64,000 nucleotides of DNA, taken from SHLQ01 sp964451305 (GTDB taxonomy: Bacteria; Actinomycetota; Acidimicrobiia; Acidimicrobiales; SHLQ01). Shown here piece by piece: positions 8,514-16,859 of the stretch. Both the position numbers and the translations under genes were made by a program. Within the stretch, counting starts at the first letter, position 1, and each line of letters begins with the position of its first letter. Under the pieces are notes generated by a model. It saw only the letters and a program-made list of their open reading frames with translations, was not told the origin of the DNA and searched no databases. Where the stretch lies: contig CAYVHV010000006.1 of NCBI GenBank assembly GCA_964451305.1, forward strand, positions 1 through 64,000, written 5' to 3'.

Positions 8514-9403
8514 ATGTCGAACTCAGCAACACCGGGTTGGTACCACGCAGAGGGCGACCCTCCAGGCACCGAGCGGTTCTGGGACGGTGCGGCGTGGACC
8601 GAAGGTCCTCGCCCGGTCGGTGGCATAGCCGATGCGCCTGCCACGCCGGCTCCAGGTACCGATATGCCGACGATGGGTGTCGAAACACCGCCCGCTGAGA
8701 CGCCGGGTGGTTTCACTTCTGAGACGCCGGGTGGGTTTTCGACGGAGACGCCGGGTGGNNNNNNNNNNNNNNNNNNNNNNNNNNNNNNNNNNNNNNNNNN
8801 NNNNNNNNNNNNNNNNNNNNNNNNNNNNNNNNNNNNNNNNNNNNNNNNNNNNNNNNNNCGGGTGGTTTCACTTCTGAGACGCCGGGTGGGTTTTCGACGG
8901 AGACGCCGGGTGGGTTTTCGACGGAGACGCCGGGTGGTTTCACTTCTGAGACGCCGGGCGGGTTTGGTACCGAGACGCCCGGAGGATTCCCCGCTCAAAG
9001 CCCGAGTGTCGGCGCCGGTGGCTTTGGCGCTCCGGCACCGGGAACACCCCAAGACGGCTTTGGGGTGCCTCCGGTAGGAATGCCGCCCGCGACTGGCCCG
9101 GGTGGATTTCCCGGAGCACCAGCTGGGATGCCTGGCAGTGCGGCTGGTTTCTACCCAGAAGAAAGCAAAGCCACAACGGCGTTGGTCGTCGCGATCCTCG
9201 GCACCGTGTTGTGCGGTCCTCCCGGGATCATCGGTGCAATCATGGGCAACAGCGAACGCAAGGCAATCGCCGAGGGCCGAAGAGACCCAGCCGGACAAGG
9301 CAAAGCAACAGCGGCAATCGTCATTGGAAGCATCGCCGCGATCCTCACTGTGCTGTTCGTGATCGCCGTCATCGCCGTCATCGCCTTGGGTTCGACGGCG
9401 TAA
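8514..9403 (+). CDS. Repeat-rich two-span membrane protein (DUF2510 N-terminus, DUF4190-like C-terminus), broken by an assembly gap
   Basis: The N-terminal 30 residues are a DUF2510 module (TPGWYHAEGDPPGTERFWDGAAWTEG), common in actinobacterial membrane proteins. A long Gly/Thr/Pro/Glu linker built from eight-residue units (ETPGGFST and variants) follows, then two hydrophobic helices of DUF4190 type near the C-terminus. The 100 N at 8759-8858 fall inside the repeats. The frames on either side differ, but the right-hand frame continues the same repeat from the first base after the gap, so this is one gene with unknown repeat number, not a frameshift. The missing length must be 2 modulo 3, and 100 is not. 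It converges on the ABC permease gene, 10 bases away. Confidence 0.75.
8698..8990 (+). repeat. 24-base tandem repeat array (eight-residue units) interrupted by the gap
   Basis: Units of 24 bases encoding ETPGGFTS or ETPGGFST occur on both sides of the N run, at least two before and five after it, with near-identical codons. Such exact repeats explain why the assembly broke here. Confidence 0.85.
8759..8858. other. Assembly gap (100 N)
   Basis: Exactly 100 unknown bases fall inside a tandem repeat. The round number marks a scaffold placeholder, not a measured length. Confidence 0.98.
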
Positions 9404-9412
9404 GAGCTGAAC

Positions 9413-10174
9413 CTACCGGTTGGGTGTCCAGCGGAAGCGGGTCAGCGCAATAGCTGTGCCGAATGCACCCCAACCAAGAATCACGAGCCAGTGATTCCAT
9501 GGCCACGCAGGGCCGTCGGCGAATGGGTTGAAACTCTCCTGCAACGCTTGGTTCAGGTGGCTGACCGGGAAAAGGTTTCCCACGGTCTCAACCCAGCTCG
9601 GAACCTGGTCGTTCGGAACGAAAACGCCGCTGATGAAGTACAGCGGAAGGAAGACCGCGTTGGTGACCGCGGGCGCTGCATCTTCCGACGAGATGATCGT
9701 GGTCATGGCCAGGCCGATCGCAGCGAAGGACATCGCGCCGACGATGAGAGAGATCACCAAGCTTGGAAAGGTCTCAAACTGCAGCGATACGCCGTAGACC
9801 AACCAGCCGATCAGCGAGATGATCAGCGTCATCACGAACGCGATCACCGTTCCCGCAAGAGACTGCGAGAGGATGAAGACCGGCGGCGGGATAGGCGTTC
9901 CGCGCACTCGCTTGAGCACACCGCGTTCGCGCCGAGTGGTCATCGTGATCGCGACGTTGACGGCAGTCGCCGAGACGATGGCAAGGGTGAGGATGCCCGG
10001 CACGTACACCGTTGAGACCTGCGCCCCGTTCTCGAGCGTGCCGTTCCCAAAGATCGAGGTGAAGAGGATGAGAAAGATCAGCGGCAAGATCACGGTAAAG
10101 AACGTGGCGGCCGGGTTCCTGCGAAAGATCAACAGGTCGAAGTTGAGTTGTCGGCCGAGCGTTGCGAGGTTCAT
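9413..10174 (-). CDS. ABC-2 type transporter permease
   Basis: This is the membrane subunit of an ABC exporter, 253 residues with six predicted helices: one at 20-42, then VPGILTLAIVSATAVNVAI, the segment following the RTRRERG-like cytosolic loop, and three towards the end. The ABC2 signature region FLPLYFISGVFVPNDQVPSWV precedes the last helix. It overlaps the ATPase gene by four bases (ATGA), so the two are translationally coupled and make a one-plus-one dimeric exporter. Substrate unknown; homologues are commonly called multidrug or antibiotic exporters. Confidence 0.88.
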   Translation of the reverse strand: MNLATLGRQLNFDLLIFRRNPAATFFTVILPLIFLILFTSIFGNGTLENGAQVSTVYVPGILTLAIVSATAVNVAITMTTRRERGVLKRVRGTPIPPPVFILSQSLAGTVIAFVMTLIISLIGWLVYGVSLQFETFPSLVISLIVGAMSFAAIGLAMTTIISSEDAAPAVTNAVFLPLYFISGVFVPNDQVPSWVETVGNLFPVSHLNQALQESFNPFADGPAWPWNHWLVILGWGAFGTAIALTRFRWTPNR

Positions 10175-11076
10175 CGGCTGACATCCTTGGTGAGTTCGAG
10201 GTACACGTCTTCGAGGGTTGGTCGCGCCACGTTCAACTCATTGAGTTCGACGCCAGCGCCGATTGCCCAGTTGGTGAGCTCGTGCATGCTGGCGAGGGTG
10301 TTGTCGGTGCTCACTTGGAAGTTTCCAAAATCGTTGACGATCGCTTCGAAGCCGGCTGGAGGCGGCGCCTCGCCCTCGGCTGGTTTCCACGTGATCCGAG
10401 TGCGAGCATCGACCTTTTCAGCGAGCTCCTCGGCGGTTCCTCGGGCAACGATCCGACCAGCACCGATCACGACGATCCGGTCAGCGAGATGCTCGGCCTC
10501 ATCCATGTAGTGGGTGGTCAGGAGCACCGTCTTGCCGATGTCGCGTAGGGCTTCGATCATGCCCCATGATTCACGTCGAGCCGATGGATCAAAGCCCGTC
10601 GTTGGTTCGTCGAGGAAGACAAGGTCAGGGTCGCCAACGAGAGCGAGTGCAAGGTCGAGCCTGCGCTTCTGGCCGCCCGAAAGCTTGCGGGTTCGTTGGT
10701 CGGCGCTGTCGGTGAGGCCGACGACCTCGAGCGTTTCTTCGGCGTCGCGTGGGTTTGAGTAATAGCCAGCCTGCATACGGACCGCTTCGCCGGCGGTGAG
10801 CTCAGGAACAGGTTCGGATTCTTGTAGGACGATCCCTATTCGTTCTCTCCATGCAAGCGGTGCATCTTGGGGATCATGACCGAGGACACTGACGGTTCCC
10901 GACGTCCGATTGCGAAATCCCTCGAGGATCTCGATCGTGGTTGTTTTGCCCGCGCCGTTCTGGCCGAGAAAGGCAAGGATCTCGCCGGTGTGGACCTGGA
11001 GATCAATATTGTCGACCGCGACGAAGTCGTCGTAATGCATCGACAATCCCTGGACGTCGATCGCGCTGTCCACCAC
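10171..11076 (-). CDS. ABC transporter ATP-binding protein (DrrA-like)
   Basis: This is the nucleotide-binding subunit of the exporter. The Walker A loop is GQNGAGKTTT (residues 38-47), the signature LSGGQKRRLD, Walker B DLVFLDEPTTG and the switch His in LLTTHYMDEAEHLADR. The C-terminal 70 residues form the extra regulatory domain usual in DrrA-type exporters. Translation starts at the GTG at 11076, six bases after a strong AGGAGG. The downstream permease gene is coupled through an ATGA overlap. The 372 bases upstream, shared with a divergent TetR gene, hold several hairpins, and the TetR protein is a plausible regulator of this pair. Confidence 0.92.
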   Translation of the reverse strand: MVDSAIDVQGLSMHYDDFVAVDNIDLQVHTGEILAFLGQNGAGKTTTIEILEGFRNRTSGTVSVLGHDPQDAPLAWRERIGIVLQESEPVPELTAGEAVRMQAGYYSNPRDAEETLEVVGLTDSADQRTRKLSGGQKRRLDLALALVGDPDLVFLDEPTTGFDPSARRESWGMIEALRDIGKTVLLTTHYMDEAEHLADRIVVIGAGRIVARGTAEELAEKVDARTRITWKPAEGEAPPPAGFEAIVNDFGNFQVSTDNTLASMHELTNWAIGAGVELNELNVARPTLEDVYLELTKDVSR

Positions 11077-11155
11077 GCCGTTCCTCCTACCAGTCCATAA
11101 CTGGGTCGTTGAGTAGAAGGAGAATCCTAGCCGCCGAAGTTGGGCGCAAAACTAG

Positions 11156-11197
11156 TTGGAGCGGGTGACCACCGTTTCCGGCTGTCACCCGCTCCAA
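11156..11197. promoter_or_regulatory. Perfect 14-bp inverted repeat in a divergent intergenic region
   Basis: TTGGAGCGGGTGAC (11156-11169) and its exact inverse (11184-11197) enclose a 14-base loop. It lies 80 bases upstream of the ABC ATPase start and 250 bases before the TetR gene, so it is not at a gene end and lacks a clear T tract. It may be an operator, a structured leader, or the end of a short unannotated RNA. Confidence 0.5.
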
Positions 11198-11202
11198 AGA
11201 GT

Positions 11203-11267
11203 GTCCTTGGAAACCCGCCAAGGACTCGTTCCTCGGTATCCCGCCAGAGGACGTGGTGCTGAGCACC
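11203..11267 (+). other. Cluster of three further hairpins, possible structured RNA
   Basis: Three inverted repeats follow each other: GTCCTTGG/CCAAGGAC (11203-11225, 7-base loop), TCCTC/GAGGA (11230-11251) and GGTGC/GCACC (11255-11267, 3-base loop). The loops of the first two share a CCCGCCA word. With the 14-bp repeat just before, about 110 bases are almost fully paired. The rest of the 372-base gap (to 11448) is less structured and ends in a strong AGGAGG before the TetR start. Confidence 0.35.
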
Positions 11268-11448
11268 TGTCCGTATAGTAGACACATCCGGACTCTAGAT
11301 TCAATATCCAGAATCACGATTTATCAGAAATGGGTCTCGCGGACTACCTGGGACCATTTTGTTGCACCTTGGATAACGTACTCTTCAGAGTCCGGTAGGT
11401 TTTCCGGGCGCCACGGCGAAATGGCGAAACAGGCAGGAGGCCCAACAA

Positions 11449-12225
11449 ATGGCCACACGGCGACCTCGGCTTAGTTCTGAGGAGACACGGACGCGTCTTA
11501 TTGACGTTGGTATTGAATCTCTTCGTCAATACGGAATGTCGATCGGCCTCGACGCGGTCAACTTGGAAGAGGCGGTTCGAGAAGCCGAAGTCTCTCGCTC
11601 GTCGGCATACGCTGTCTGGTCGAATGGGGGCTATTCACCCCAGGAAGAGTTTCAGCGAGCTGTCCTGCTTCGTGCAATCGATGAACGTCGTGTCACACTC
11701 GAGGTCCTGACGAAGCATGTCGGCGAGCTCTACCAAGGGCTCGGCGAGAAAATGGGTCCCGGTCAGATGCTTCGCGAGATCATCCGACAAACCGGGGCAG
11801 CGAACGTCAAGGCGACTGCCGACTCGACCGGTTGGAAGCTGGTGATTGCGCTGCGTGCGATCATGCACAGCGCCCCCGAGCAAGAACGCGACCAAGAACT
11901 CGTGAAGTGGATGTCTGAGTCGGCTGAGGCTATGCGTGACTACACGATTGAGAATGTATACAAACCGCTCGCGGCGATCGTCGGCCTCGTTCCCCGCGCC
12001 CAGTACGGAGAGCGGGCATGGGAGCTCGGCTACGAAGCCACGTCAGCGATTACCGAGGGCTTCTCGATGCGGTACTGGATCGATTCCGCGAACTACCTCG
12101 ATGGGCTGAAACACCACGCGATGGAAGACGGCGAAGCAAACTGGGGCATGTACGCGATGATCTTCGAGAAGATTACCGAGATCTTCTTCGTTCCCTCTTC
12201 TGGAAGCTGGGACGACTTCGAATAG
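11449..12225 (+). CDS. TetR/AcrR-family transcriptional regulator
   Basis: The 258-residue protein has a TetR-type DNA-binding region at residues 10-65: helix 1 TRTRLIDVGIESLRQYG, then VNLEEAVREAEVSRSSAYAVWSN as the helix-turn-helix. The remainder is an all-helical ligand-binding domain with many Trp, Met and Tyr residues. The recognition helix is less canonical than usual (SRSSAYAVWSN in place of SKGALYHHF). A strong AGGAGG precedes the ATG at 11449. It is divergent from the ABC exporter and convergent with the P450 gene, so either may be its target. Confidence 0.8.
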   Translation: MATRRPRLSSEETRTRLIDVGIESLRQYGMSIGLDAVNLEEAVREAEVSRSSAYAVWSNGGYSPQEEFQRAVLLRAIDERRVTLEVLTKHVGELYQGLGEKMGPGQMLREIIRQTGAANVKATADSTGWKLVIALRAIMHSAPEQERDQELVKWMSESAEAMRDYTIENVYKPLAAIVGLVPRAQYGERAWELGYEATSAITEGFSMRYWIDSANYLDGLKHHAMEDGEANWGMYAMIFEKITEIFFVPSSGSWDDFE

Positions 12226-12241
12226 CGCGCCCGAATGAGGC

Positions 12242-13492
12242 TCAGCGCGGTGTGAACACCGCGGGGAGATGCTTGATCCCGTGGATAAAGCTCGACTCCA
12301 GAAGGTCGGGCGGGCCAGCGGTTTCAATATCATCGAGGCGTCGGAACAGCTCGCTGAACATGACACCAATCTCGCGTCGTGCGAGGTGCGCCCCGAGACA
12401 GAAGTGAGGTCCTGGGCCGCCAAAACCTAAATGCTTGTTCGGGTTGCGTTGGACGTCGAACGTCAGTGGATCTTCAAAGTGCGCGTCGTCTCTGTTCGCG
12501 GCGACGTAGAACATGGCGAGCTTGTCGCCCTTTTGGATCTTGGTGTTCCCGAGCGTTGTGTCAGCGGTTGCGGTTCGACGCATGTACGACACGGGACTTC
12601 CTATCCGGACGATCTCCTCGACAGCGGTTTGGGTGACACCTTCGATGTCGGCTTTCCAGATCTCGCGCTGGTCAGGGTTCTTCGTGAGGTAATGCAGTCC
12701 CCACGAGATCGCGTTGCGGGTCGTTTCGTTCCCGGCGACGACGAGAAGAATGAAGAACGACGCGATGTCGCTCGGGCTGAGGCGTTCGCCGTCGACTTCG
12801 CTGTTCACGAGGATCGAGGTCAGGTCGGTGTCGTCGCCACCTTTCTTTGACTCGGCAACACTGGTCATGAGTTCGGCCAATGCACCGCCGGCGCCGAGCA
12901 GCGCCGTGACGACGTCGGTGCCATCGGGTCGATACTCGGGATCTGATGCCCCCAGCACTGTGTTCGTCTGTTCGAACACGAAATCCAACTCGCTGCGAGG
13001 AACACCCATGAGGTCGCACACGATCGCGAGCGGCAACTGCGCGGCGACGTCGACCACGAAATCGCATTCGCCGCGCTCGGCAACGTCGTCGACGATGCGC
13101 GTCGCCTGTTCGTTCACGCTGTCGTCGAGTGCAGCGAGCATCCGCGGAGTGAAGCCGAGCGAGACCAGGCGGCGAAGTCGGCCGTGGCGGGGATCGTCCA
13201 TCGCGATCATCGAGCTATAGAACTCGAGGAAGGCTTGAGGAAGATCAGTGATCGTGATGCCATCGGCCGATGAGAAGATCTCCGGCTTGCGAGACATCTC
13301 GACGATGTGGTCGTAGCTCGTGACCGCCCACGCTCCCGGTCCATTCGGTATGCCGATGCTCTCGGTCTCGGGTTCGGGAAAGAAGGTCGGTCCACCCGCC
13401 CGGATCGCCGCCAACTCGTGATCAACAAGGTCGGGGTCCTGAGTCCAAAACGACCCATACAGCGGATTCGGTTCGTGCAAAGCGTCGGTCAC
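12242..13492 (-). CDS. Cytochrome P450
   Basis: This is a soluble bacterial P450 monooxygenase. The oxygen-activating I-helix motif is VAGNETTRN, the ExxR pair lies in EEIVRIGSP, and the heme-binding loop FGGPGPHFCLGAHLAR gives the thiolate Cys365 (numbered from the GTG at 13492). That start gives 416 residues, a normal length; a GTG at 13558 would add 22 residues of unlike composition. The opening NPLYGSFWTQDP is reminiscent of the actinobacterial CYP124/125/142 group that hydroxylates sterol and branched lipid chains, but the substrate cannot be told. No ferredoxin gene is adjacent. It converges on the TetR gene with 16 bases between. Confidence 0.92.
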   Translation of the reverse strand: MTDALHEPNPLYGSFWTQDPDLVDHELAAIRAGGPTFFPEPETESIGIPNGPGAWAVTSYDHIVEMSRKPEIFSSADGITITDLPQAFLEFYSSMIAMDDPRHGRLRRLVSLGFTPRMLAALDDSVNEQATRIVDDVAERGECDFVVDVAAQLPLAIVCDLMGVPRSELDFVFEQTNTVLGASDPEYRPDGTDVVTALLGAGGALAELMTSVAESKKGGDDTDLTSILVNSEVDGERLSPSDIASFFILLVVAGNETTRNAISWGLHYLTKNPDQREIWKADIEGVTQTAVEEIVRIGSPVSYMRRTATADTTLGNTKIQKGDKLAMFYVAANRDDAHFEDPLTFDVQRNPNKHLGFGGPGPHFCLGAHLARREIGVMFSELFRRLDDIETAGPPDLLESSFIHGIKHLPAVFTPR

Positions 13493-13585
13493 CCCAGCAT
13501 CATCGCACGTCGATTCGGCCGCCGCTCCAAAGACGGTCGCACCCGCACCCTCATCCACTGAGTGAGACGTCGATCGCTGACGGCG

Positions 13586-14209
13586 TTAGTCGATTCCGTG
13601 TTCGATCGCGTAGCGGATGAGCTCTTGTTTTCTATTGAGCTGGAGTTTCTTCAGAATGTTCCGGACGTGATTCTCGACGGTCTTGGCCGAAATGAAGAGT
13701 GTTTCGCCGATCTCTTTATACGTATGGCCTCGGGCGACGTATTGCAGAACTTCTCGTTCACGCTCGGACAACGCTTCGCCGGGGATCTCGGCTTTGTGCA
13801 GCCTGCGAAACTCGGTGAGTACGAGCGCTGCGAGCGAGGCGGAGAAGACCGGTTCGCCTTTCGATGCCTTCCAGAGCTGCTCGCGTAGTTCGTCGGGGTT
13901 GGTGGACTTGACGAGATAGCCGAGAGCGCCGGCCGCGATTGCATCCAGTAGGTCCGACTCGGCTTCTGAGACTGTCAGCATCACGACCGGAACCTTGCCG
14001 CCGATCGCTTTGACGAGTGCGATGCCACCACCTTCGGGCATGTTGAGATCCGAGAGTACGAGGTCGGGGTCGGTCGCTTCGATGACGGCGATAGCTTCCT
14101 TCGCGTCAGCGGCTTCACCAACGACGGTGAAGTTCTCTCCGAGGTCAGCTCGCAGGCCGGTTCTCCAAATCGAATGGTCGTCTGCAATGACAACTTTCAC
14201 CGCTGCCAT
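13586..14209 (-). CDS. NarL/FixJ-family response regulator
   Basis: The receiver domain opens with VKVVIADDHS (Asp10, Asp11), has the phospho-acceptor Asp54 in VLSDLNMPEGG, the Thr in VVMLTVSEAE and the Lys in YLVKST. The C-terminal LuxR-type HTH (EALSEREREVLQYVARGHTY then KEIGETLFISAKTVENHV) ends at NRKQELIRYA. The ATG at 14209 is preferred over an upstream in-frame start at 14308 because it places the receiver at the N-terminus and avoids overlapping the kinase gene, whose stop lies 25 bases upstream. It is the output partner of that kinase, in a MacSR-like arrangement. Confidence 0.92.
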   Translation of the reverse strand: MAAVKVVIADDHSIWRTGLRADLGENFTVVGEAADAKEAIAVIEATDPDLVLSDLNMPEGGGIALVKAIGGKVPVVMLTVSEAESDLLDAIAAGALGYLVKSTNPDELREQLWKASKGEPVFSASLAALVLTEFRRLHKAEIPGEALSEREREVLQYVARGHTYKEIGETLFISAKTVENHVRNILKKLQLNRKQELIRYAIEHGID

Positions 14210-14234
14210 AAGAGATGCCTCCAGTGTCGGTGGT

Positions 14235-15407
14235 CTACACCCATAGTTGTACTTCGGTGCCGCGACCGGTCGTACTTTCGATGTCGGCAGTTCCACCGAC
14301 TTCTTCAATACGCCCGCGAATCGACGACGAGATTCCGATCGACTCGGTCATCGACGCCATATCGAAGCCAAGGCCATCATCTTTGATGCTGACGAACACG
14401 ATTGCGGCCGCCGCTTCGGCGGGCTTCGCGATGAACGAGTCTTCGGCGGGTTCGGCGTAGATCGTCACCTTCTTGGCATGTCCGTGCTTACCCGCATTGG
14501 TTAGCGCTTCACCGACGGCGCCGGTCAGCGCCGACAGCTGTGGGTTGCTCAGTGCCGGGAGATCTTGCGCCACGACGACACTCACTTTGCACGGAGGGTG
14601 CAACTTCTCGTGTTTCGCGGCGAGCCGTCGCATCGCTGGTTCAAACGCCTCCTGATCGCCTCGCGATCCGGCGAGGAACCCGCGCAGGTCGTGCTCTTGG
14701 TCTCGGGCGAGTGCGGCCAGCTCGGCATCTTCTGAACGCCGTTGGATCACGGCAAGTGTTTGCAGCACCCCATCGTGCAACTCTCGCACGACTTCCTCCC
14801 GCGCCCGAGCGACCGAAATTTCTGCTTCCGCTCGACGGAGGCGAGTGACGACGTATCCCGCGAGCGTTCCGGTCATGACCCACAACCCGAGCTTGGAGAC
14901 TGCGGCCAAAGCGCTGTCGCTTCGCTCGAGGACAATCGTTTCGGAATAGAAGCCAGCGGCTCCGATGAACAGCGAACTCACGAACCCGGCCCGGGCCCCA
15001 AACAGGATGCCTGCGGCCATGATGCCCGCCGCAGGCCAGCTCCACGGGAGTGACTGTGCTCTATCAGCGGAGTACACGAAGGAATCTCCGAGCAGGACGA
15101 TCACACCGACCGACAGCTCAAAGATCACCGCGCCAAGGCTGGCCCGATCGAACGGCTTGAGGGTCGACGGCCAGCTCGTGAGAAATAGCGTCGTGACGGC
15201 CATGAGCGCAAGAAGAGCCCACGCAACCGCAGGTCGAATGAGGTCTTCGCCCGACAAGGCGACACCGAGCGATGCGTACCCGAGCGTCACCCAGCGAAAG
15301 ACCGAGAGCACTCGAAAGAGCCCGCCGACGAGGGCGAGCTCAGTTTCAGGGCTGGCTTTCGGAGTGCGATATGAGCCGAATGGCTCACTCGGTATGGGAT
15401 TTGTCAC
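14235..15407 (-). CDS. MacS-like membrane sensor histidine kinase
   Basis: This 390-residue kinase has about six hydrophobic segments in residues 25-190, a short linker helix, a HisKA_3 dimerisation region with His211 in VVRELHDGVLQTLAVIQ, and a HATPase_c domain (N box EALTNAGKHGHA, G1 IKDDGLGFD, ending in GTEVQLWV). The extracellular loops are short, so it probably senses the membrane itself or its stress. It starts at the GTG at 15407 with an AGGGA upstream, and the response regulator gene follows. The shared promoter region with the divergent acyltransferase contains a strong palindrome. Confidence 0.88.
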   Translation of the reverse strand: MTNPIPSEPFGSYRTPKASPETELALVGGLFRVLSVFRWVTLGYASLGVALSGEDLIRPAVAWALLALMAVTTLFLTSWPSTLKPFDRASLGAVIFELSVGVIVLLGDSFVYSADRAQSLPWSWPAAGIMAAGILFGARAGFVSSLFIGAAGFYSETIVLERSDSALAAVSKLGLWVMTGTLAGYVVTRLRRAEAEISVARAREEVVRELHDGVLQTLAVIQRRSEDAELAALARDQEHDLRGFLAGSRGDQEAFEPAMRRLAAKHEKLHPPCKVSVVVAQDLPALSNPQLSALTGAVGEALTNAGKHGHAKKVTIYAEPAEDSFIAKPAEAAAAIVFVSIKDDGLGFDMASMTESIGISSSIRGRIEEVGGTADIESTTGRGTEVQLWV

Positions 15408-15443
15408 GTCGATTCCCTAAGCATCGCATTCCCCAGCGCTCTT

Positions 15444-15458
15444 TGGGGGAAACCCCCA
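15444..15458. promoter_or_regulatory. Palindrome TGGGGG-AAA-CCCCCA, possible response-regulator operator
   Basis: TGGGGG and CCCCCA flank AAA in the 87-base gap between the sensor kinase (start 15407, minus) and the acyltransferase (start 15495, plus), roughly 37 bases from each start. LuxR-type response regulators bind palindromes of this size, so autoregulation of the adjacent two-component system and control of the acyltransferase is a reasonable inference. Confidence 0.45.
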
Positions 15459-15494
15459 GGGTTCAAACACCGTGCGTTCTGGCTCAATGAAGAC

Positions 15495-16829
15495 ATGACA
15501 GCGAAGATGACCTCACCAAACACCCCAACACTCGCCTCGATGGCGGCCGCCGCAAAGTCCGATCGCAACCGTGCGATCGACTTTTATCGCGTCGTCGCAA
15601 TGCTCTTCGTGGCACTCGGCCACTGGCTGGCACTCGTTGCCATCACCGATCAAAACGGTGAGGTCGTCGGCGGCAATGCCATCGAGTTCGCACCGAACCT
15701 CGGTTGGATCAGCTGGGTCATGCAGGTCATGCCGTTGTTCTTCGTCGTCGGCGGTTTCTCTTCAGCGATGTCGCTCGACTCGCACAACCGCAAGAACGGC
15801 AACGCTCCCGACTGGATTGCCGCACGCCTTCGCCGGATGCTGCCACCGGCGGTCCTGCTCGCCGGAACCTGGCTCGTCATCATCGCCGGCGGTGCCGCCG
15901 CTGGTCAGCTCGAGATCGCCGGTCTGGCGCTCCAAGCCGCTGCGGTGCCTCTGTGGTTCTTGGCGAACTACACGATCGATACCGCGCTCGCCCCGTTCGT
16001 TCTTCCTCGCTTCCGCACGAATCCTCGCCTCGTCGTCGGCGGCCTCGTCGGTGCCTTTGTTGCGTTCGAATTGATGCGAATCGCAGATGTTCCGCTGTTG
16101 CCCCACCTCAACTGGGTTCTCGGCTGGCTGATCTTCCAGGTCATGGGTATGGCATGGCGCGATGGGATGCTTCCAACCGGCCGCACGCTTCACGCCGCAG
16201 CCGCAGCGATGTGGGCAGCCACCGTTGCGCTCGTTCTTTCCGGCGGACCATGGACCATCACGATGGTCAACGTGGCTGGCATCGAGAACTCTCCAACCAA
16301 CCCGCCGACCCTCAGCCTGATGACCTTCGGTGCCGCATACAGCTTGACCGCAATCGCATTCGCCCCACGTATTTCTGCCGCCTTGGCCAACCGCCCGAAA
16401 GCTTGGGCCGCCGTCGTTGGAGCAAACACGGTTGCGATGAGCGTCTACCTCTGGCACATGACCGCTGCGGTCATCGTGAGTGCAGCCATGCACTTCACCG
16501 TTGGCCTTCCCCAACACACCGTGGCGTCGCTCGACTGGTGGCTCTTCAAGATCCCGACGGTGCTTCTGTCGATCATCGTCTTGGCGCCGATCGTCGCCGT
16601 CGTCTCTACGGTCGAGCGCAACGCACTCCTCGCTCCTCGGCGTCCCTGGAACGGCGGCTTGGCCTCGATCTTTGCCGTAGCGATCGTGACATCGTTCGCT
16701 CTGAAACTCTGGTCCGGCGGCGAACTCGCTACTGCGGTTCCTTCGCTCGCCATCTTGGTGGCGTTCGGTGCGACGATCTTGCGGCCGACCAAGGTCGTGC
16801 CAGCTCCAGCTGAGCCTGTTGAGGCCTAA
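15495..16829 (+). CDS. Acyltransferase 3 family integral membrane protein
   Basis: This is a 444-residue polytopic membrane protein of the acyltransferase 3 (OafA/NodX-like) family, which moves acyl groups onto extracellular sugars or lipids. The signature at residues 24-45 (RAIDFYRVVAMLFVALGHW) contains the Arg and the catalytic-type His. About ten further helices follow, with a WMQVMPLFFVVGGF-like second segment. The gene is divergent from a MacS-like sensor kinase, with a palindrome between, so envelope modification may be controlled by that system. The acceptor is unknown. Confidence 0.85.
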   Translation: MTAKMTSPNTPTLASMAAAAKSDRNRAIDFYRVVAMLFVALGHWLALVAITDQNGEVVGGNAIEFAPNLGWISWVMQVMPLFFVVGGFSSAMSLDSHNRKNGNAPDWIAARLRRMLPPAVLLAGTWLVIIAGGAAAGQLEIAGLALQAAAVPLWFLANYTIDTALAPFVLPRFRTNPRLVVGGLVGAFVAFELMRIADVPLLPHLNWVLGWLIFQVMGMAWRDGMLPTGRTLHAAAAAMWAATVALVLSGGPWTITMVNVAGIENSPTNPPTLSLMTFGAAYSLTAIAFAPRISAALANRPKAWAAVVGANTVAMSVYLWHMTAAVIVSAAMHFTVGLPQHTVASLDWWLFKIPTVLLSIIVLAPIVAVVSTVERNALLAPRRPWNGGLASIFAVAIVTSFALKLWSGGELATAVPSLAILVAFGATILRPTKVVPAPAEPVEA

Positions 16830-16859
16830 CCCGAACCGGCTGGGCAACGTATCGACCCG

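Noticed and set aside
8698..8990. Possible CRISPR array
   Set aside because: The 24-base units are directly adjacent with no spacers and are in frame with a coding sequence, so they are protein repeats.
11156..11197. Terminator for the TetR or ABC genes
   Set aside because: The hairpin is upstream of both divergent genes and has no clear T tract, so it cannot terminate either.
15762..16847. 361-codon open frame antisense to the acyltransferase
   Set aside because: Same cause: composition rich in Arg, Asp and His without hydrophobic pattern, overlapping a clear membrane protein.
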